Assembly: GCA_019353055.1 (NCBI GenBank)
Contig: JABAHL010000005.1
Location: 107,260 to 171,259, forward strand
Reading direction: 5' to 3'
Source: Faucicola osloensis_C
Lineage (GTDB): Bacteria > Pseudomonadota > Gammaproteobacteria > Pseudomonadales > Moraxellaceae
DNA length: 64,000 nucleotides
Shown here: positions 35,973 through 44,865 of the stretch, one piece after another
Layout: each line of letters opens with the position of its first letter
Position numbering within the stretch: the stretch's first letter is position 1
The notes under the pieces: generated by a model
What the model was told of the DNA's origin: nothing
Seen by the model: the letters and a program-made list of their open reading frames with translations, nothing else
The model's database searches: none
Program-made: the position numbers and the translations under genes

Positions 35973-36080
35973 GAGATTATTCCTCTACTGAAGGTATTAT
36001 AATCTCTTATTAGCTGTCTTGGTTTATTATGCCACTACAGGACAACTTTTTTAAGCATTTACCTTGTAGGAAAAGAACCT

Positions 36081-36764
36081 ATGGATTGGGCCAATATATT
36101 TATTCTCGATACGACGTGGGCATTTGCTGCTGAAATTGCTGTGCGTGTCACTGTTATGTTTATCATGATCATTTTATTTCTACGGTTAACTGGGAAGCGT
36201 GGTGTTAGGCAGCTCTCTATATTCGAGTTAACTATCATTCTATCATTAGGGTCCATCGCAGGGGACCCTATGTTTACTAAGGATTTACCATTAATTCAGG
36301 CATTGCTTATTATGAGCATTGTAATATGTCTCTATCGATTATGTACTTGGCTTATGATGAAATACCAACCATTTGAAGACCTTTTAGAAGGTACTGCGCT
36401 TTATACCGTAGAAGATGGTCTATTGGTCCTTGAGAAAATTGAAGGAGGTGAGATGTCACATGATGAATTTTTTTCTGAAATGCGTATGCAAGGTGTTGAA
36501 CATTTAGGTCAAGTTCGAGTTGGTTTGTTAGAGACCACTGGAGATTTTAGCCTATTATTATACCCTCACGACCAGGTACGTTATGGTTTACCACTTTTTC
36601 CTAAACAATATAAATTAGTCGATCAGATAAATGCAAATGAGTATTATGCTTGTATGTATTGCGGCTATGTTGATAAGCCTTTGAAGGTAGATCAACCTTG
36701 TGGGCGATGTCAAAATAAGTGCATAGGATGGGCTAAAGCCATTAATAACAAGGTTGTAAGGTAA
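36081..36764 (+). CDS. DUF421/YetF-type membrane protein
   Basis: A 227-aa protein. Three N-terminal transmembrane helices (AAEIAVRVTVMFIMIILFLRLTG, FELTIILSLGSIAGDPMF, PLIQALLIMSIVICLYRLCTWLM) precede the conserved soluble DUF421 domain (ESKMRMQG-like SEMRMQGVEHLGQVRVGLLETTGDFSLLLY). The C-terminus has a CMYCGY...CGRCQNKC cysteine cluster, a possible zinc site not universal in the family. YetF relatives are membrane proteins of unclear role. Its start lies 42 bp past the IS3 end, so its own promoter may have been displaced. Confidence 0.85.
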   Translation: MDWANIFILDTTWAFAAEIAVRVTVMFIMIILFLRLTGKRGVRQLSIFELTIILSLGSIAGDPMFTKDLPLIQALLIMSIVICLYRLCTWLMMKYQPFEDLLEGTALYTVEDGLLVLEKIEGGEMSHDEFFSEMRMQGVEHLGQVRVGLLETTGDFSLLLYPHDQVRYGLPLFPKQYKLVDQINANEYYACMYCGYVDKPLKVDQPCGRCQNKCIGWAKAINNKVVR

Positions 36765-36820
36765 CCAAGTTTTAAAAAACCATACTTCGTTGTAGCTAGA
36801 AGGGGCAGGCACCTCCAATC

Positions 36821-37003
36821 TGTAGTGGCATAATAAGTTAAGACAGGTAATAAGAGATTATAATACCCCAATTGGAGGGTTAATCTCATGACAAAAGTAC
36901 GTAAAACATGCACACTCGCATTCAAACTAGAATTGATAAAACTCATAGAAGAACAAGGGAAAAGGATAAGTGATGTATGTAGTGGTCAACTAATTTTGGA
37001 CAG
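36821..37003 (+). mobile_element. IS3 end fragments (solo ends)
   Basis: TGTAGTGGCATAATAAG at 36821 and the first codons of an orfA (MTKVRKTCTLAFKLELIKLIEEQGKRISDV) match the 5' end of IS3 copy 1. At 36978 they run straight into a second TGTAGTGGTCAACTAATTTT end resembling the other terminus. This is a scar of two insertions or a deletion. Confidence 0.7.
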
Positions 37004-37047
37004 ATAGTAGTTACTCAAAAATACTCGATAAAATCCCTACCGTGGTA

Positions 37048-38336
37048 GTGTTCAAAAAACTGTGTCATTCCCATAAACTGTTCAGAAAAACAGGAATGAC
37101 ACCATGCAAAATTTTGACTTTAACGAAGCCCTAAAAGCCATTCAATTAGGAAAGCCTATTACAGGCAGTGATGGGGTACTAGCCCCACTCATCAAACAAC
37201 TCACCGAAGCCGCCCTATCCGCTGAAATAGACAGCTACCTTGAACAAAGTCCCAGTAGCAATCGCCGTAACGGCTACAGCAAAAAGACGGTCAAATCAGC
37301 GGTTGGTAGCTTTGAACTTGAAACAACACGAGACCGTAATGGGGAATTTGAACCTGTCTTGGTCAAGAAGCATCAAACCAAACTCACCCCTGAAATAGAC
37401 AACCGTATCCTCTCACTATTCTCGCATGGAATGAGCTATACCGCTATCAAAGACCACATTGCTGAGATTTATCAGCTTGAGGTATCCGAAGCCACCATCA
37501 GTAGTATCACAGACCAGCTTATCCCACAGCTTAAAGCATGGCAATCAAGACCACTCGATAGCGTTTATACGTTTGTCTGGCTCGATGCCATCCACTACAA
37601 GGTTAAAGATGAAGGACGCTATGTCAATAAAGCCGTTTACACGATGTTAGCACTGAATACCGAGGGTCGCAAAGAACTTATTGGACTGTACTGCTCTGAA
37701 AGCGAAGGCGCAAACTACTGGCTGTCGGTGCTCACTGATTTGCACAATCGTGGGGTACAAGATATTCTGATTGCCTGTGTCGATGGTCTTAAAGGCTTCC
37801 CTGAAGCCATACAGGCTATCTTCCCCAATACCGAGGTGCAACTGTGTGTGATTCACCAAATCCGTAACAGTATTCGTTATGTCGCAAGTAAAGATCAGAA
37901 AACTTTCATGCGTGATTTAAAGCCTGTCTATAAGGCAGTGAATAAGGAATCTGCTGAGTTAGCCCTTGATGAACTTGATAGGCTTTGGGGCAGTAAATAC
38001 CCTACTGTGATTGCTTCTTGGAGAGATAAGTGGCATTTGCTGTCTGCTTATTTTAAGTACCCCGATGCAGTCAGAAAGCCAATCTATACGACCAATGCGG
38101 TTGAAGCAGTGCATCGCCAATTTCGTAAGTTGACCAAGACTAAGGGAGCGTTCCCAAATGAAACTAGCTTGCTTAAATTACTATATGTTGGTATGTTAAA
38201 TGCGTCAGAGAAATGGACTATGCCAATTAATAATTGGGGACAAACAATGATGCAGTTATCTATCCATTTCCCTGGTCGATTAGATGCTGTAATGAGCCTC
38301 TAATTTAATTTATCCTGACACAGAATTTTGAACGCC
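37048..38336 (+). mobile_element. IS256-family insertion sequence
   Basis: Imperfect inverted ends: GTGTTCAAAAAACTGTGTCA at the left and the complement of TGACACAGAATTTTGAACGCC at the right enclose one transposase gene. Exact borders and target duplication could not be fixed by eye. Confidence 0.8.
37104..38303 (+). CDS. IS256-family (Mutator-type) transposase
   Basis: A 399-aa, apparently intact transposase. The DDE motif regions are visible: FVWLDAIHYKVKDEGRYVNKAVY (first Asp), DILIACVDGLKGFPEAIQAIFPNTEVQLCVIHQIRNS (second Asp with the family's C-x2-H signature) and TTNAVEAVHRQFRKLTKTKGAFP (Glu). Length and order match IS256 members. Nothing suggests inactivation. Confidence 0.95.
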   Translation: MQNFDFNEALKAIQLGKPITGSDGVLAPLIKQLTEAALSAEIDSYLEQSPSSNRRNGYSKKTVKSAVGSFELETTRDRNGEFEPVLVKKHQTKLTPEIDNRILSLFSHGMSYTAIKDHIAEIYQLEVSEATISSITDQLIPQLKAWQSRPLDSVYTFVWLDAIHYKVKDEGRYVNKAVYTMLALNTEGRKELIGLYCSESEGANYWLSVLTDLHNRGVQDILIACVDGLKGFPEAIQAIFPNTEVQLCVIHQIRNSIRYVASKDQKTFMRDLKPVYKAVNKESAELALDELDRLWGSKYPTVIASWRDKWHLLSAYFKYPDAVRKPIYTTNAVEAVHRQFRKLTKTKGAFPNETSLLKLLYVGMLNASEKWTMPINNWGQTMMQLSIHFPGRLDAVMSL

Positions 38337-38370
38337 CTCTTCATATCCATTTTTTGTTGATATGGGCATG

Positions 38371-39201
38371 TTATAAATAATTATAGCGCAATATTTGTAG
38401 TAGCTCTAAATCATGAGCACTGACAATCATATGATCATGATTTGGCTCCTTACTATGACACTCTAGACATACTGCTCTTAGATTACTATAATCATTATGA
38501 TGTTTAACGCCATCTATATGATGCGTATGCAACAAACGTTTATGATCAACCAATTTAACACCACAATTTTCGCAACACCATTTTTTTGAACTGCGGTAAT
38601 TCAAAGATATTGAATCCCAATCTCTTGCATAACCAGGCTGACTCTGACCAATATCCCTTGGTAAATCAGTAAAATAAGTTTGGTATGTTTTAAAAAATAC
38701 CTCCAAATTAAAATTATCATAAACTTGACGCTTATTGCGTTGATAGTTCTGATAATTTAATCGATCTAAGCAATTTTTACATACATTTAATTTTGCTTCA
38801 GCCGTTTCAGGTTTACCCGTGTACTTATTGATGCCATGTATCTCAAAGATACCCTCTGCATTGTTCGTTACTCTATATCGTTGAAAACGACCTTTCGCTT
38901 TCATCTCTTGTAACGTTACACAATCCGTCAAATGGAATTTTCTACCTTCTTTGTTGCCATTAATTACATCTATAAAAGTCATACCTTGATCAGGAATAAA
39001 CAATAAAACATGATAACCTTGATATGTCCAAACGCCATCTTGCAAAATGATATCGTCAAGACTAATATCTAAGCCTTGACGCGTTTTTAAGATGCTTGGA
39101 TCGAACACAAAACTTTTCTGAGTAAGACTAAATTCAACTAAGTTATTGCTTACTCTTAACGCATTTGCATGTAGCTGCTTTAGAATATCCGCCAAACTCA
39201 T
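38371..39201 (-). CDS. zorE: ZorE, HNH endonuclease of type II Zorya
   Basis: A 276-aa protein whose C-terminal HNH domain is clear: CCENCGVKLVDHKRLLHTHHIDGVKHHNDYSNLRAVCLECHSKEPNHDHM, with zinc CxxC pairs and the HH...N...H active site. The N-terminal ~150 residues are the Zorya-specific part. ZorE is the DNA-damaging effector that defines type II Zorya. Its start overlaps the zorB stop by 4 bp. Confidence 0.9.
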   Translation of the reverse strand: MSLADILKQLHANALRVSNNLVEFSLTQKSFVFDPSILKTRQGLDISLDDIILQDGVWTYQGYHVLLFIPDQGMTFIDVINGNKEGRKFHLTDCVTLQEMKAKGRFQRYRVTNNAEGIFEIHGINKYTGKPETAEAKLNVCKNCLDRLNYQNYQRNKRQVYDNFNLEVFFKTYQTYFTDLPRDIGQSQPGYARDWDSISLNYRSSKKWCCENCGVKLVDHKRLLHTHHIDGVKHHNDYSNLRAVCLECHSKEPNHDHMIVSAHDLELLQILRYNYL

Positions 39202-39896
39202 CGGCTATATTCTCCTGCAAGCTTCTCAAGTTGCTCGTCGGCGTTGGTAATAATACGAAAGGTTACACGTTTGGATTGGTCCCTGTTTTCTTTATTTTGC
39301 TGATCTTTAATGATTTTTGAAGATGATAGGCCAACTGCTGCCAAATTTTCCTTGATCCAAGGGCGATATTGGTTAACGCCTTGCATATAGTATACATATT
39401 GTAATACGGCTCTAGTCCTATCCTGTGATAAACGCATATTTTCAAAATATGCCGTATTCTCATCTATACCTTGTGCCCATTCACTACTAGTGTGCCCTTC
39501 AATACGAATTTCTTGAATTGAGCCTTTATATTTATATATTACTTTCATATAACGGGGAAAGAAGTCATTCAGCGTTTGTTGATAGCTTGGCTTTAAATTG
39601 GATTTTCCAGTTTCAAACAGGATATCAGGTGACTTGAAAATAAAGGTTAAAGTCTTTGGATCAATTTCAGCGCCCATTTTCTCTAAATCATGCTCAAACT
39701 CTTGAACCAATGCTTTATAAATTGCTTGTTGGTTATCTTCGTAGGACTGAGCTACCTTCTGCGTTTCTAAAATTAAAGAAATAGCGATAAATAAAAATAG
39801 TATCATTAGACCGGACATGAGATCTGATACCGGCAACCATTGATCGTCATCAGAGCTTTGCTCGCTATTAATCTTATCAAGTACTTCATTTAACAT
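39198..39896 (-). CDS. zorB: ZorB, MotB/OmpA-like subunit of Zorya
   Basis: A 232-aa protein with a single N-terminal transmembrane helix carrying the ion-pathway aspartate (WLPVSDLMSGLMILFLFIAISLIL). A C-terminal OmpA-type peptidoglycan-binding domain follows (IRIEGHTSSEWAQGI, MRLSQDRTRAVLQYV, KNRDQSKRVTFRI). It pairs with ZorA in a proton-driven inner-membrane complex. The ATG overlaps the zorA stop by 1 bp. Confidence 0.93.
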   Translation of the reverse strand: MLNEVLDKINSEQSSDDDQWLPVSDLMSGLMILFLFIAISLILETQKVAQSYEDNQQAIYKALVQEFEHDLEKMGAEIDPKTLTFIFKSPDILFETGKSNLKPSYQQTLNDFFPRYMKVIYKYKGSIQEIRIEGHTSSEWAQGIDENTAYFENMRLSQDRTRAVLQYVYYMQGVNQYRPWIKENLAAVGLSSSKIIKDQQNKENRDQSKRVTFRIITNADEQLEKLAGEYSR

Positions 39897-41530
39897 TAGC
39901 GCCCTCCATGTAAACGAATTACTTTATCCATCTCTTCTACTAATTGGCGATAGTCACTAGTAAATTGCTTTGTAATACTGACCAGCGCTTTACCCATTGA
40001 CTCAAGAGTATCTGTTTGACTTTTTTGCACACCTTTATGATTTTCTTCTAAGATTCCTTTAATATCATTAGCCGTATCAGTCCATGAATCCTGTGCTATT
40101 TTATTTAAATTCTGACGAACTTGCATATTAGAGCGTTCTTGTTCATCTGCCATACTTTTTAAAGTACTAGAAAATTCCGTTTGTAATTGTTGTAGACTAT
40201 TTTCAAATGAACGATGCCAAGTTTCTACCGCCTGCGAAATATGGGTGGCTTGATTTGATAATGTACTATTAATTTCCTTACTTCTATCTAAAACCGTTTG
40301 TGACATTGACTGCATTACCTCACTCGAAACCTGAGTCGCTGTTCCAAAATCATTGGCGGTCTTGGTTAGTGTATCTTTAACATCTTGACTACCTTGTTGC
40401 ATATTATCTAAAACTAATCGAATGTGCTGTTGGATTTCAGGTAAGCTATTAACTGCAGATTCTCTGATTTTCGCAAAGGTATTTAAATGCTCAGTTAATT
40501 CATCTAATTGTTGTTGATTATGAGTGATAACATTATCCAATACTTTCATATGCTCTGGGATTACGCTTGATGACGTTTCAATGGCTTGAACTGCGTCTTT
40601 GGTGCTATCAATAGCTTGAACACCTTGTTGATACTGCTCAATCATTTGTTCAAGCTGAGTTTTATAATTTTCCTGCCATGTTAATAAATTGCCCACAGCG
40701 TTATTTAATTGTTTAAAATTTTCTCCAAACTGCTCAGTAATCCTTTCATTGAAGTCTTGAATTACTTGACGTAATGCATCAATAATTTGCTCTGTAGCTG
40801 ACTTCGCCAAAGAATCAGTGACTTTTTGCATTTCAGACCAAAGCTTGTCCTCGAACAGCTTTTTCTCTGTATAATTTTGCTGTGCTAATTGCAACACATT
40901 TTGCAAGTGTTCTATCTGTGTATGTAAATCTTTTTGAGTTTGCTCATGCTGTGCTACAAGGGTTTCTTGCTGTTTCTTATGGTTATCAGAAAAATCCACT
41001 CGCAAGAGCCGAATTTGACCAAGCATACTATTATCACCATCACGTCCAATAGCATTCACTAAATCATCTAGCTTTGCGACAACCTGTTGAGTTTCTATTA
41101 ACATTTGGCTCGTGTTTTGCGTATGCCAAACGAATTTTCCTAATAGGTCTTTTGCACTCATCTCATCCGTAGGATTGGCTGTCTGTTTCCCTTCTTGCCA
41201 AATCAATACTACTTTAAGCAAAATGGAAAGAAATACCCCCATCACACTTGTAATAAAGGCTGTCTGCATACCAACAATGATGACATTGATCTGCTCACGA
41301 ATATTGTTATCATTAAAGTTTAATAATGCAATTACAATACCAAAAAATGTCCCAAAGATACCAATTGACGTTAATAAGGTTGGCGCCGCTTTAGCAAGAT
41401 TTCTCTTTACTTTACTCGTGTCTTTCTTAAAACAAATATATAACGAATAGAAAAACAGAAAGAACATTACGACAGTAAATGGTAGGTTAAACCCAGTTAT
41501 CATCGCCGAAAAAAGCTTGCTAAAATCCAT
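39896..41530 (-). CDS. zorA: ZorA, MotA/ExbB-like subunit of Zorya
   Basis: A 544-aa protein. Three membrane segments near the N-terminus (LPFTVVMFFLFFYSLYIC, APTLLTSIGIFGTFFGIVIALL and MQTAFITSVMGVFLSILLKVVL) have the MotA/TolQ/ExbB pattern. About 400 residues of predicted coiled coil follow, forming the long cytoplasmic tail thought to signal phage entry to the effector. First gene of zorA-zorB-zorE. It starts 154 bp after a small upstream gene. Confidence 0.93.
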   Translation of the reverse strand: MDFSKLFSAMITGFNLPFTVVMFFLFFYSLYICFKKDTSKVKRNLAKAAPTLLTSIGIFGTFFGIVIALLNFNDNNIREQINVIIVGMQTAFITSVMGVFLSILLKVVLIWQEGKQTANPTDEMSAKDLLGKFVWHTQNTSQMLIETQQVVAKLDDLVNAIGRDGDNSMLGQIRLLRVDFSDNHKKQQETLVAQHEQTQKDLHTQIEHLQNVLQLAQQNYTEKKLFEDKLWSEMQKVTDSLAKSATEQIIDALRQVIQDFNERITEQFGENFKQLNNAVGNLLTWQENYKTQLEQMIEQYQQGVQAIDSTKDAVQAIETSSSVIPEHMKVLDNVITHNQQQLDELTEHLNTFAKIRESAVNSLPEIQQHIRLVLDNMQQGSQDVKDTLTKTANDFGTATQVSSEVMQSMSQTVLDRSKEINSTLSNQATHISQAVETWHRSFENSLQQLQTEFSSTLKSMADEQERSNMQVRQNLNKIAQDSWTDTANDIKGILEENHKGVQKSQTDTLESMGKALVSITKQFTSDYRQLVEEMDKVIRLHGGR

Positions 41531-41684
41531 AAAACTTATCCAAAATTATGATAAAAATCACTACTCTCACTATAAAATTCAGCCCTAACTCAGTTTTTAG
41601 GATTTCAAATTTACATTTTGACTTCTAAAACTATTTCTGAAATAGTAGGGTTACAGACTTTCTTATTTGATTACTTCCGTCTAA

Positions 41685-41918
41685 TCACTTAATTCTCTTG
41701 TATTTACGAATAAACTCATTAATCAATTTTCTATCTTCATCTGAGAGATTATGTTCATTCGCTTTAATTAATTCTAGCAACTGCTTTTCATTAACTAACT
41801 TGTCATGGATAGCTTTTGAGCGAAAGGCTTTACTAAAAAAGAAAGAGCCGCTAATCAAATAAAAAGGCGTTCTAGCTAGCGCTTGAGCACTCCATTTAAC
41901 TTCTTCCAGTAATTTCAT
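41685..41918 (-). CDS. Small hypothetical protein upstream of Zorya
   Basis: A 77-aa protein with one hydrophobic stretch (ARTPFYLISGSFFFSKAF) and a charged helical end (KQLLELIKANEHNLSDEDRKLINEFIRKYKRIK). ATGA overlap with the preceding gene shows coupling. Unknown family; by position it may be part of, or regulate, the Zorya operon. Confidence 0.6.
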   Translation of the reverse strand: MKLLEEVKWSAQALARTPFYLISGSFFFSKAFRSKAIHDKLVNEKQLLELIKANEHNLSDEDRKLINEFIRKYKRIK

Positions 41919-42130
41919 TTAAACTCCTGTAATTCAATTTTTTCTATAGATAACAAAGCTTGATCGGCATCATTTCTACTTGTTGCCAAATCGAGCACTT
42001 TTAATATGCCAATATCAGCATAATTGTCTGCGGTTTGAGCTAGACTGTCATATGCTCTAGCTAATGATAAAGAAACTGTACCAATGGTATTAACTACTTG
42101 ACATGTAACAGTATGCAAGGACTCAGACAT
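41915..42130 (-). CDS. Small hypothetical protein upstream of Zorya
   Basis: A 71-aa helical, soluble protein (SLARAYDSLAQTADNYADIGILKVLDLATSRNDADQALLSIEKIELQEF). It is coupled by 4-bp overlap to the next gene. Not recognised. Confidence 0.55.
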   Translation of the reverse strand: MSESLHTVTCQVVNTIGTVSLSLARAYDSLAQTADNYADIGILKVLDLATSRNDADQALLSIEKIELQEFK

Positions 42131-42680
42131 AAAACATCCTAATTAATAAATTAACTCATCAAACTCAAGAACTGCGGACTACTTGTTTAAGCTTTCCCTA
42201 GTACATAGTCAACATAAAGTCTGAAACAGAGATAGACAGTATAATCAGATAGAACTAATGAATGACAGTGGAAATTTTCTGCATTAATAGACTGCAATTT
42301 TTTGTAGGTATGCCAGTATAACCTGTCATAAATTGTCAGGATTCTCAGTCGTACCATTATATTAAAGTGAACGTCACCATTATGAAAAAGACTAAGAAAT
42401 GTTGAAACCGTAAAGTGAGAATCAAACCAAAAAAGTCCTTAATATTCTATTTAGACCGAATTGTCAGACGTTCTTTTACTAAATATAAACTGTCCAAATA
42501 AATGTTTTCTCAGCCTCTACTTATCCCTTTTATATTAACTCTATTGCTAGAATGTTTCTACAAATATGTACTAATTTTTCAAAAAAAGGGAACTTTAAGG
42601 GGACAACACAAAAAACGAAAAAATAGGATACTAAGGAATTTTTCGAGTTTTTTTAAGTTGATTTCATCCGTCTAAAAAAC
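42131..42680. other. Intergenic region with a degenerate IS-end remnant
   Basis: 550 bp without a supported gene. It must hold the promoter of the minus-strand Zorya cluster. Around 42258-42335 the sequence resembles the 3' end of IS3 copy 2 at low identity (for example TTTTCTGCATTAATAG against TTTTCCGCATTAATAG, and GCCAGTATAACC against ACCAGTGTACCC). This looks like an older, decayed relative. Confidence 0.4.
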
Positions 42681-42940
42681 TGAACCGTCCTGGTTTTATC
42701 AGAGACAGGTTTACTTGAGTCAGGCAGCATAGACTGACGGAATTAATTAACGATAGTAGTTATTTTCCGCATTAATAGGCACAAATATCCATTAGTAGAG
42801 TGCAACCGTTCATGATTGTACCAGTGTACCCAATCGAGGGTAGCCAGTGCAACATCATTCACACCCTCCCATTCTTGTTTAAAATAATCAATCACCTCCG
42901 TTTTATATAGCCCATTGACGCTTTCAGCTAGAGCATTGTC

Positions 42941-43002
42941 TGAGCGAGGAATAGCGAAGCACTGCTTCGCCCGAGTGCAAGACGTAGGGCTATGCCCGAA
43001 GT
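42941..43002 (-). repeat. Palindromic mini-insert D (62 nt)
   Basis: Minus strand, ACT to CTCA. First hairpin GGGC-ATA-GCCC, CTTGC, then hairpin GCGAAGCA/TGCTTCGC. It interrupts the same transposase motif (S-Y-D-N-A) as insert B does in the other IS, with the same net length of 59. Confidence 0.8.
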
Positions 43003-43279
43003 GGAATCGCCCTTTGTACCAACCGATGCAGCAAGTTTAGATTGTTTAAGCCGTTCACCATATTTAATCGACAGGTACTGGCTACCTTTATCGCTATGAT
43101 GAGTCACGCCACTCGGTCTGCCACGAGCATCTAACGCTTGATTTAGGGCATCGAGTACCAGTTGGGTATCCATACGGGCTGAGACCTTCCAACCAACGAT
43201 AACCCTTTTAAACACATCAATGACAAAGGCGGTATAAACCCAGCTAGATTTTGTCTTAATGTAGGTAAAGTCAGCTACC

Positions 43280-43303
43280 TGAGGAGCACTGCTCCGCAAG
43301 AGT
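43280..43303 (-). repeat. Palindromic mini-insert E (24 nt)
   Basis: Minus strand, ACT then CTTGCG, hairpin GAGCAGTGCTC, CTCA. Lacks the first hairpin. Located at the first catalytic Asp motif of orfB. Confidence 0.7.
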
Positions 43304-43706
43304 CTTTTCTTGTTTGGGGCATCAGCGGTAAAGTTGCGTTTGACCAAGTCAGAAGGTTTGTCGTGGTCGTCTCGCTGCTTGGTGGTGATTTTACGTTTGC
43401 CCCGCCAAATGCCTTGGATGCCCAGTTTTTTCATCAGTCGTTCAACGGTGCAGCGAGCAAGCTTTGGCAAGCCGTCTTGTTTAAGGCTGTGCCATATTTT
43501 ACGGATACCATAACGACAGCCGCTGTCTTGCCATATTTGTTTGATTTGCTCCATTAAATGCTTGTCGCTTTGTTTACGTCGGCTTTGCTTCTCTGGGTTT
43601 TCCTGCTCGTCTTTGATGCGATAATAGGTTGATGGAGCGATTGGCAGAATTCTGCAAATCGACTCGACTCCATAGTTGTCTTTTTCGTCATCGATGAATT
43701 TAATCA

Positions 43707-44037
43707 TTACTTCGGTTTGCGGTCCTTCTCCGCCTGGGCGAAAAAAGCGGCGGCTTTACGGATGATTTCGTTGGCTTGTTTAAGCTCACGGTTCTCTAGC
43801 TCTAGCTCGGCAATACGAGCAGCTTGGCTTTCTGTGGTTACAGTTACGGGGTTTTGCTTGGATAGGTGCTTTTGATGCCATGAACGTAAGGTTTCAGGTG
43901 TGCAGCCCTTGCGCAGCATGCTGCTCAGGTGCGATGGCTTGTATTGCTGCCCAAAGTGAGGGATGATTTTTTTGTGATTCAATCAGTAATTCGACGGCTC
44001 GTGTCTTAACTTCTGTTGGGTATTGTTTGCTTTTCAT
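43707..44037 (-). pseudogene. IS3 copy 2 orfA with insert F
   Basis: From ATG 44037 the frame reads MKSKQYPTEVKTRAVELLIESQKNHPSLWAAIQAIAP, then insert F shifts it. GCTPETLRSWHQKHL...ENRELKQANEIIRKAAAFFAQAE continues in another frame to 43707. Helix-turn-helix plus leucine zipper is the usual OrfA design. Confidence 0.8.
43908..43927 (+). repeat. Palindromic mini-insert F (20 nt)
   Basis: Plus strand: CTTGCG, hairpin CAGCATGCTG, CTCA. The outer stem pair is C-G where A has A-T and E has G-C, which is covariation. Confidence 0.65.
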
Positions 44038-44162
44038 AAGGGTATTGTCTCAGAGTTTTAGGTCTCCGACAATCCCGGGACGGTTCACAGTGATTCTAAG
44101 ACTAGAGTTACTACAGCTTAGTGAAAGTTAATTAATACACCCCAGGCTTATCATTGCCGTGG

Positions 44163-44311
44163 CTAAATACCTCTTAAAAACGCCATTAAATCTATTCTTT
44201 GGCTGTCAGTGAGCTGTTGATACTTATTATTGGCTAATTGTGCCTCACCGCCGTGCCAACGAATAGCTTCATCTAGGGTCTGCTGTATGTGGCTATTACT
44301 CGGGCTAAAAA
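44163..44311 (-). pseudogene. C-terminal fragment of a di-haem oxidoreductase (DUF1111-like)
   Basis: About 49 codons: SPSNSHIQQTLDEAIRWHGGEAQLANNKYQQLTDSQRIDLMAFLRGI then stop. The DEAIRWHGGEA...F LRSL-type ending is typical of DUF1111 (thiol/di-haem oxidoreductase) proteins. Everything upstream is missing. Confidence 0.65.
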
Positions 44312-44430
44312 GGTACTATATACTTATCATATTACTGAGCTTATGGCACTCATCAGACAAATTAACCGAGATAAGGGCAAAGAATAGCCTGTTACCTTAT
44401 AATAATCCCTTAGCAAAAGTATCTAGAGTT

Positions 44431-44865
44431 CTACTCATTGTTTAAAGAATATGCCATCAACTCAGAGATTTTATTCATATTTGCTTCTGGATACATGAAT
44501 CGATACCAAATCGTCGGTGTATGTGTTAATTCTATCAGTTTTAAACCAGAACGTTGATGATTCTGATATGTATAAAAACAGTGCGACGCATAAAAATAAA
44601 CTTTATGATTGTGACGAGATGGATCAAGCTCTAGCCAATTTTTAACCGCAGATCTATTAAGATTCACGTGATTACAAACCGTCTGATTTCTAATACCTAT
44701 ACCAGAGTAAACCCTAATAGTGGTAATAGTTACCCAATTTGGATCTTCGGTGTGCTTGTATTTACCTGTAAAAACTTTAGGTGAATTATCATTTTGAAAA
44801 AGCAGTAATAGCTCATCACGATAGTAATTTTTAGCAATTTTTTTTGTATTATGGATGCCCATCAC
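44431..44865 (-). CDS. Hypothetical protein
   Basis: A 144-aa protein of no recognised family. The centre has ITTIRVYSGIGIRNQTVCNHVNLNRSAVKNWLELDPSRHNHKVYFYASHCFYTYQNHQRSG, rich in aromatic and basic residues; no signal peptide or membrane helix. Strong AT bias like the other accessory genes. Neighbours are only remnants, so context gives no role. Confidence 0.55.
   Translation of the reverse strand: MMGIHNTKKIAKNYYRDELLLLFQNDNSPKVFTGKYKHTEDPNWVTITTIRVYSGIGIRNQTVCNHVNLNRSAVKNWLELDPSRHNHKVYFYASHCFYTYQNHQRSGLKLIELTHTPTIWYRFMYPEANMNKISELMAYSLNNE

Larger units (their letters stand above)
34621..36039 (-). mobile_element. IS3-family element (copy 1), carrying three mini-insertions
   Basis: The ends TGTAGTGGTC (34621) and its inverted copy CCACTACA (36032-36039) bound orfA and orfB. 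No clear target duplication is visible. Except for the short palindromic inserts described separately, both reading frames are intact to the element's end. The damage therefore comes from those insertions, not general decay. Confidence 0.85.
42743..43707 (-). pseudogene. IS3 copy 2 orfB (DDE transposase) with inserts D and E
   Basis: DDE transposase of the IS3 group: helix-turn-helix region (ICRILPIAPSTYYRIK), VADFTYIKTKSSWVY (first Asp), VTHHSDKGSQYLS (second Asp), VGTKGDS. Insert E (24 nt) is placed just before VADFTYIKT, replacing the usual LW with extra residues but keeping frame. Insert D (62 nt) follows GDS and puts DNALAESVNGLYKTEVID out of frame (net +59). Beyond D the frame continues to 42743. 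Confidence 0.85.
42681..44087 (-). mobile_element. IS3-family element (copy 2, different subgroup), carrying three mini-insertions
   Basis: Ends TGAACCGTCC (42681) and CGGTTCA (to 44087) are inverted; inner bases AGAGAC and GTCTC also correspond. orfA and orfB are present and would be intact without inserts D, E and F. Confidence 0.85.

Noticed and set aside
34802..43927. attC sites or IS200/IS605 ends as explanation for the mini-inserts
   Set aside because: No RYYYAAC/GTTRRRY core sites and no TnpA-type gene; ends ACT...CTCA do not fit the subterminal hairpins I know.
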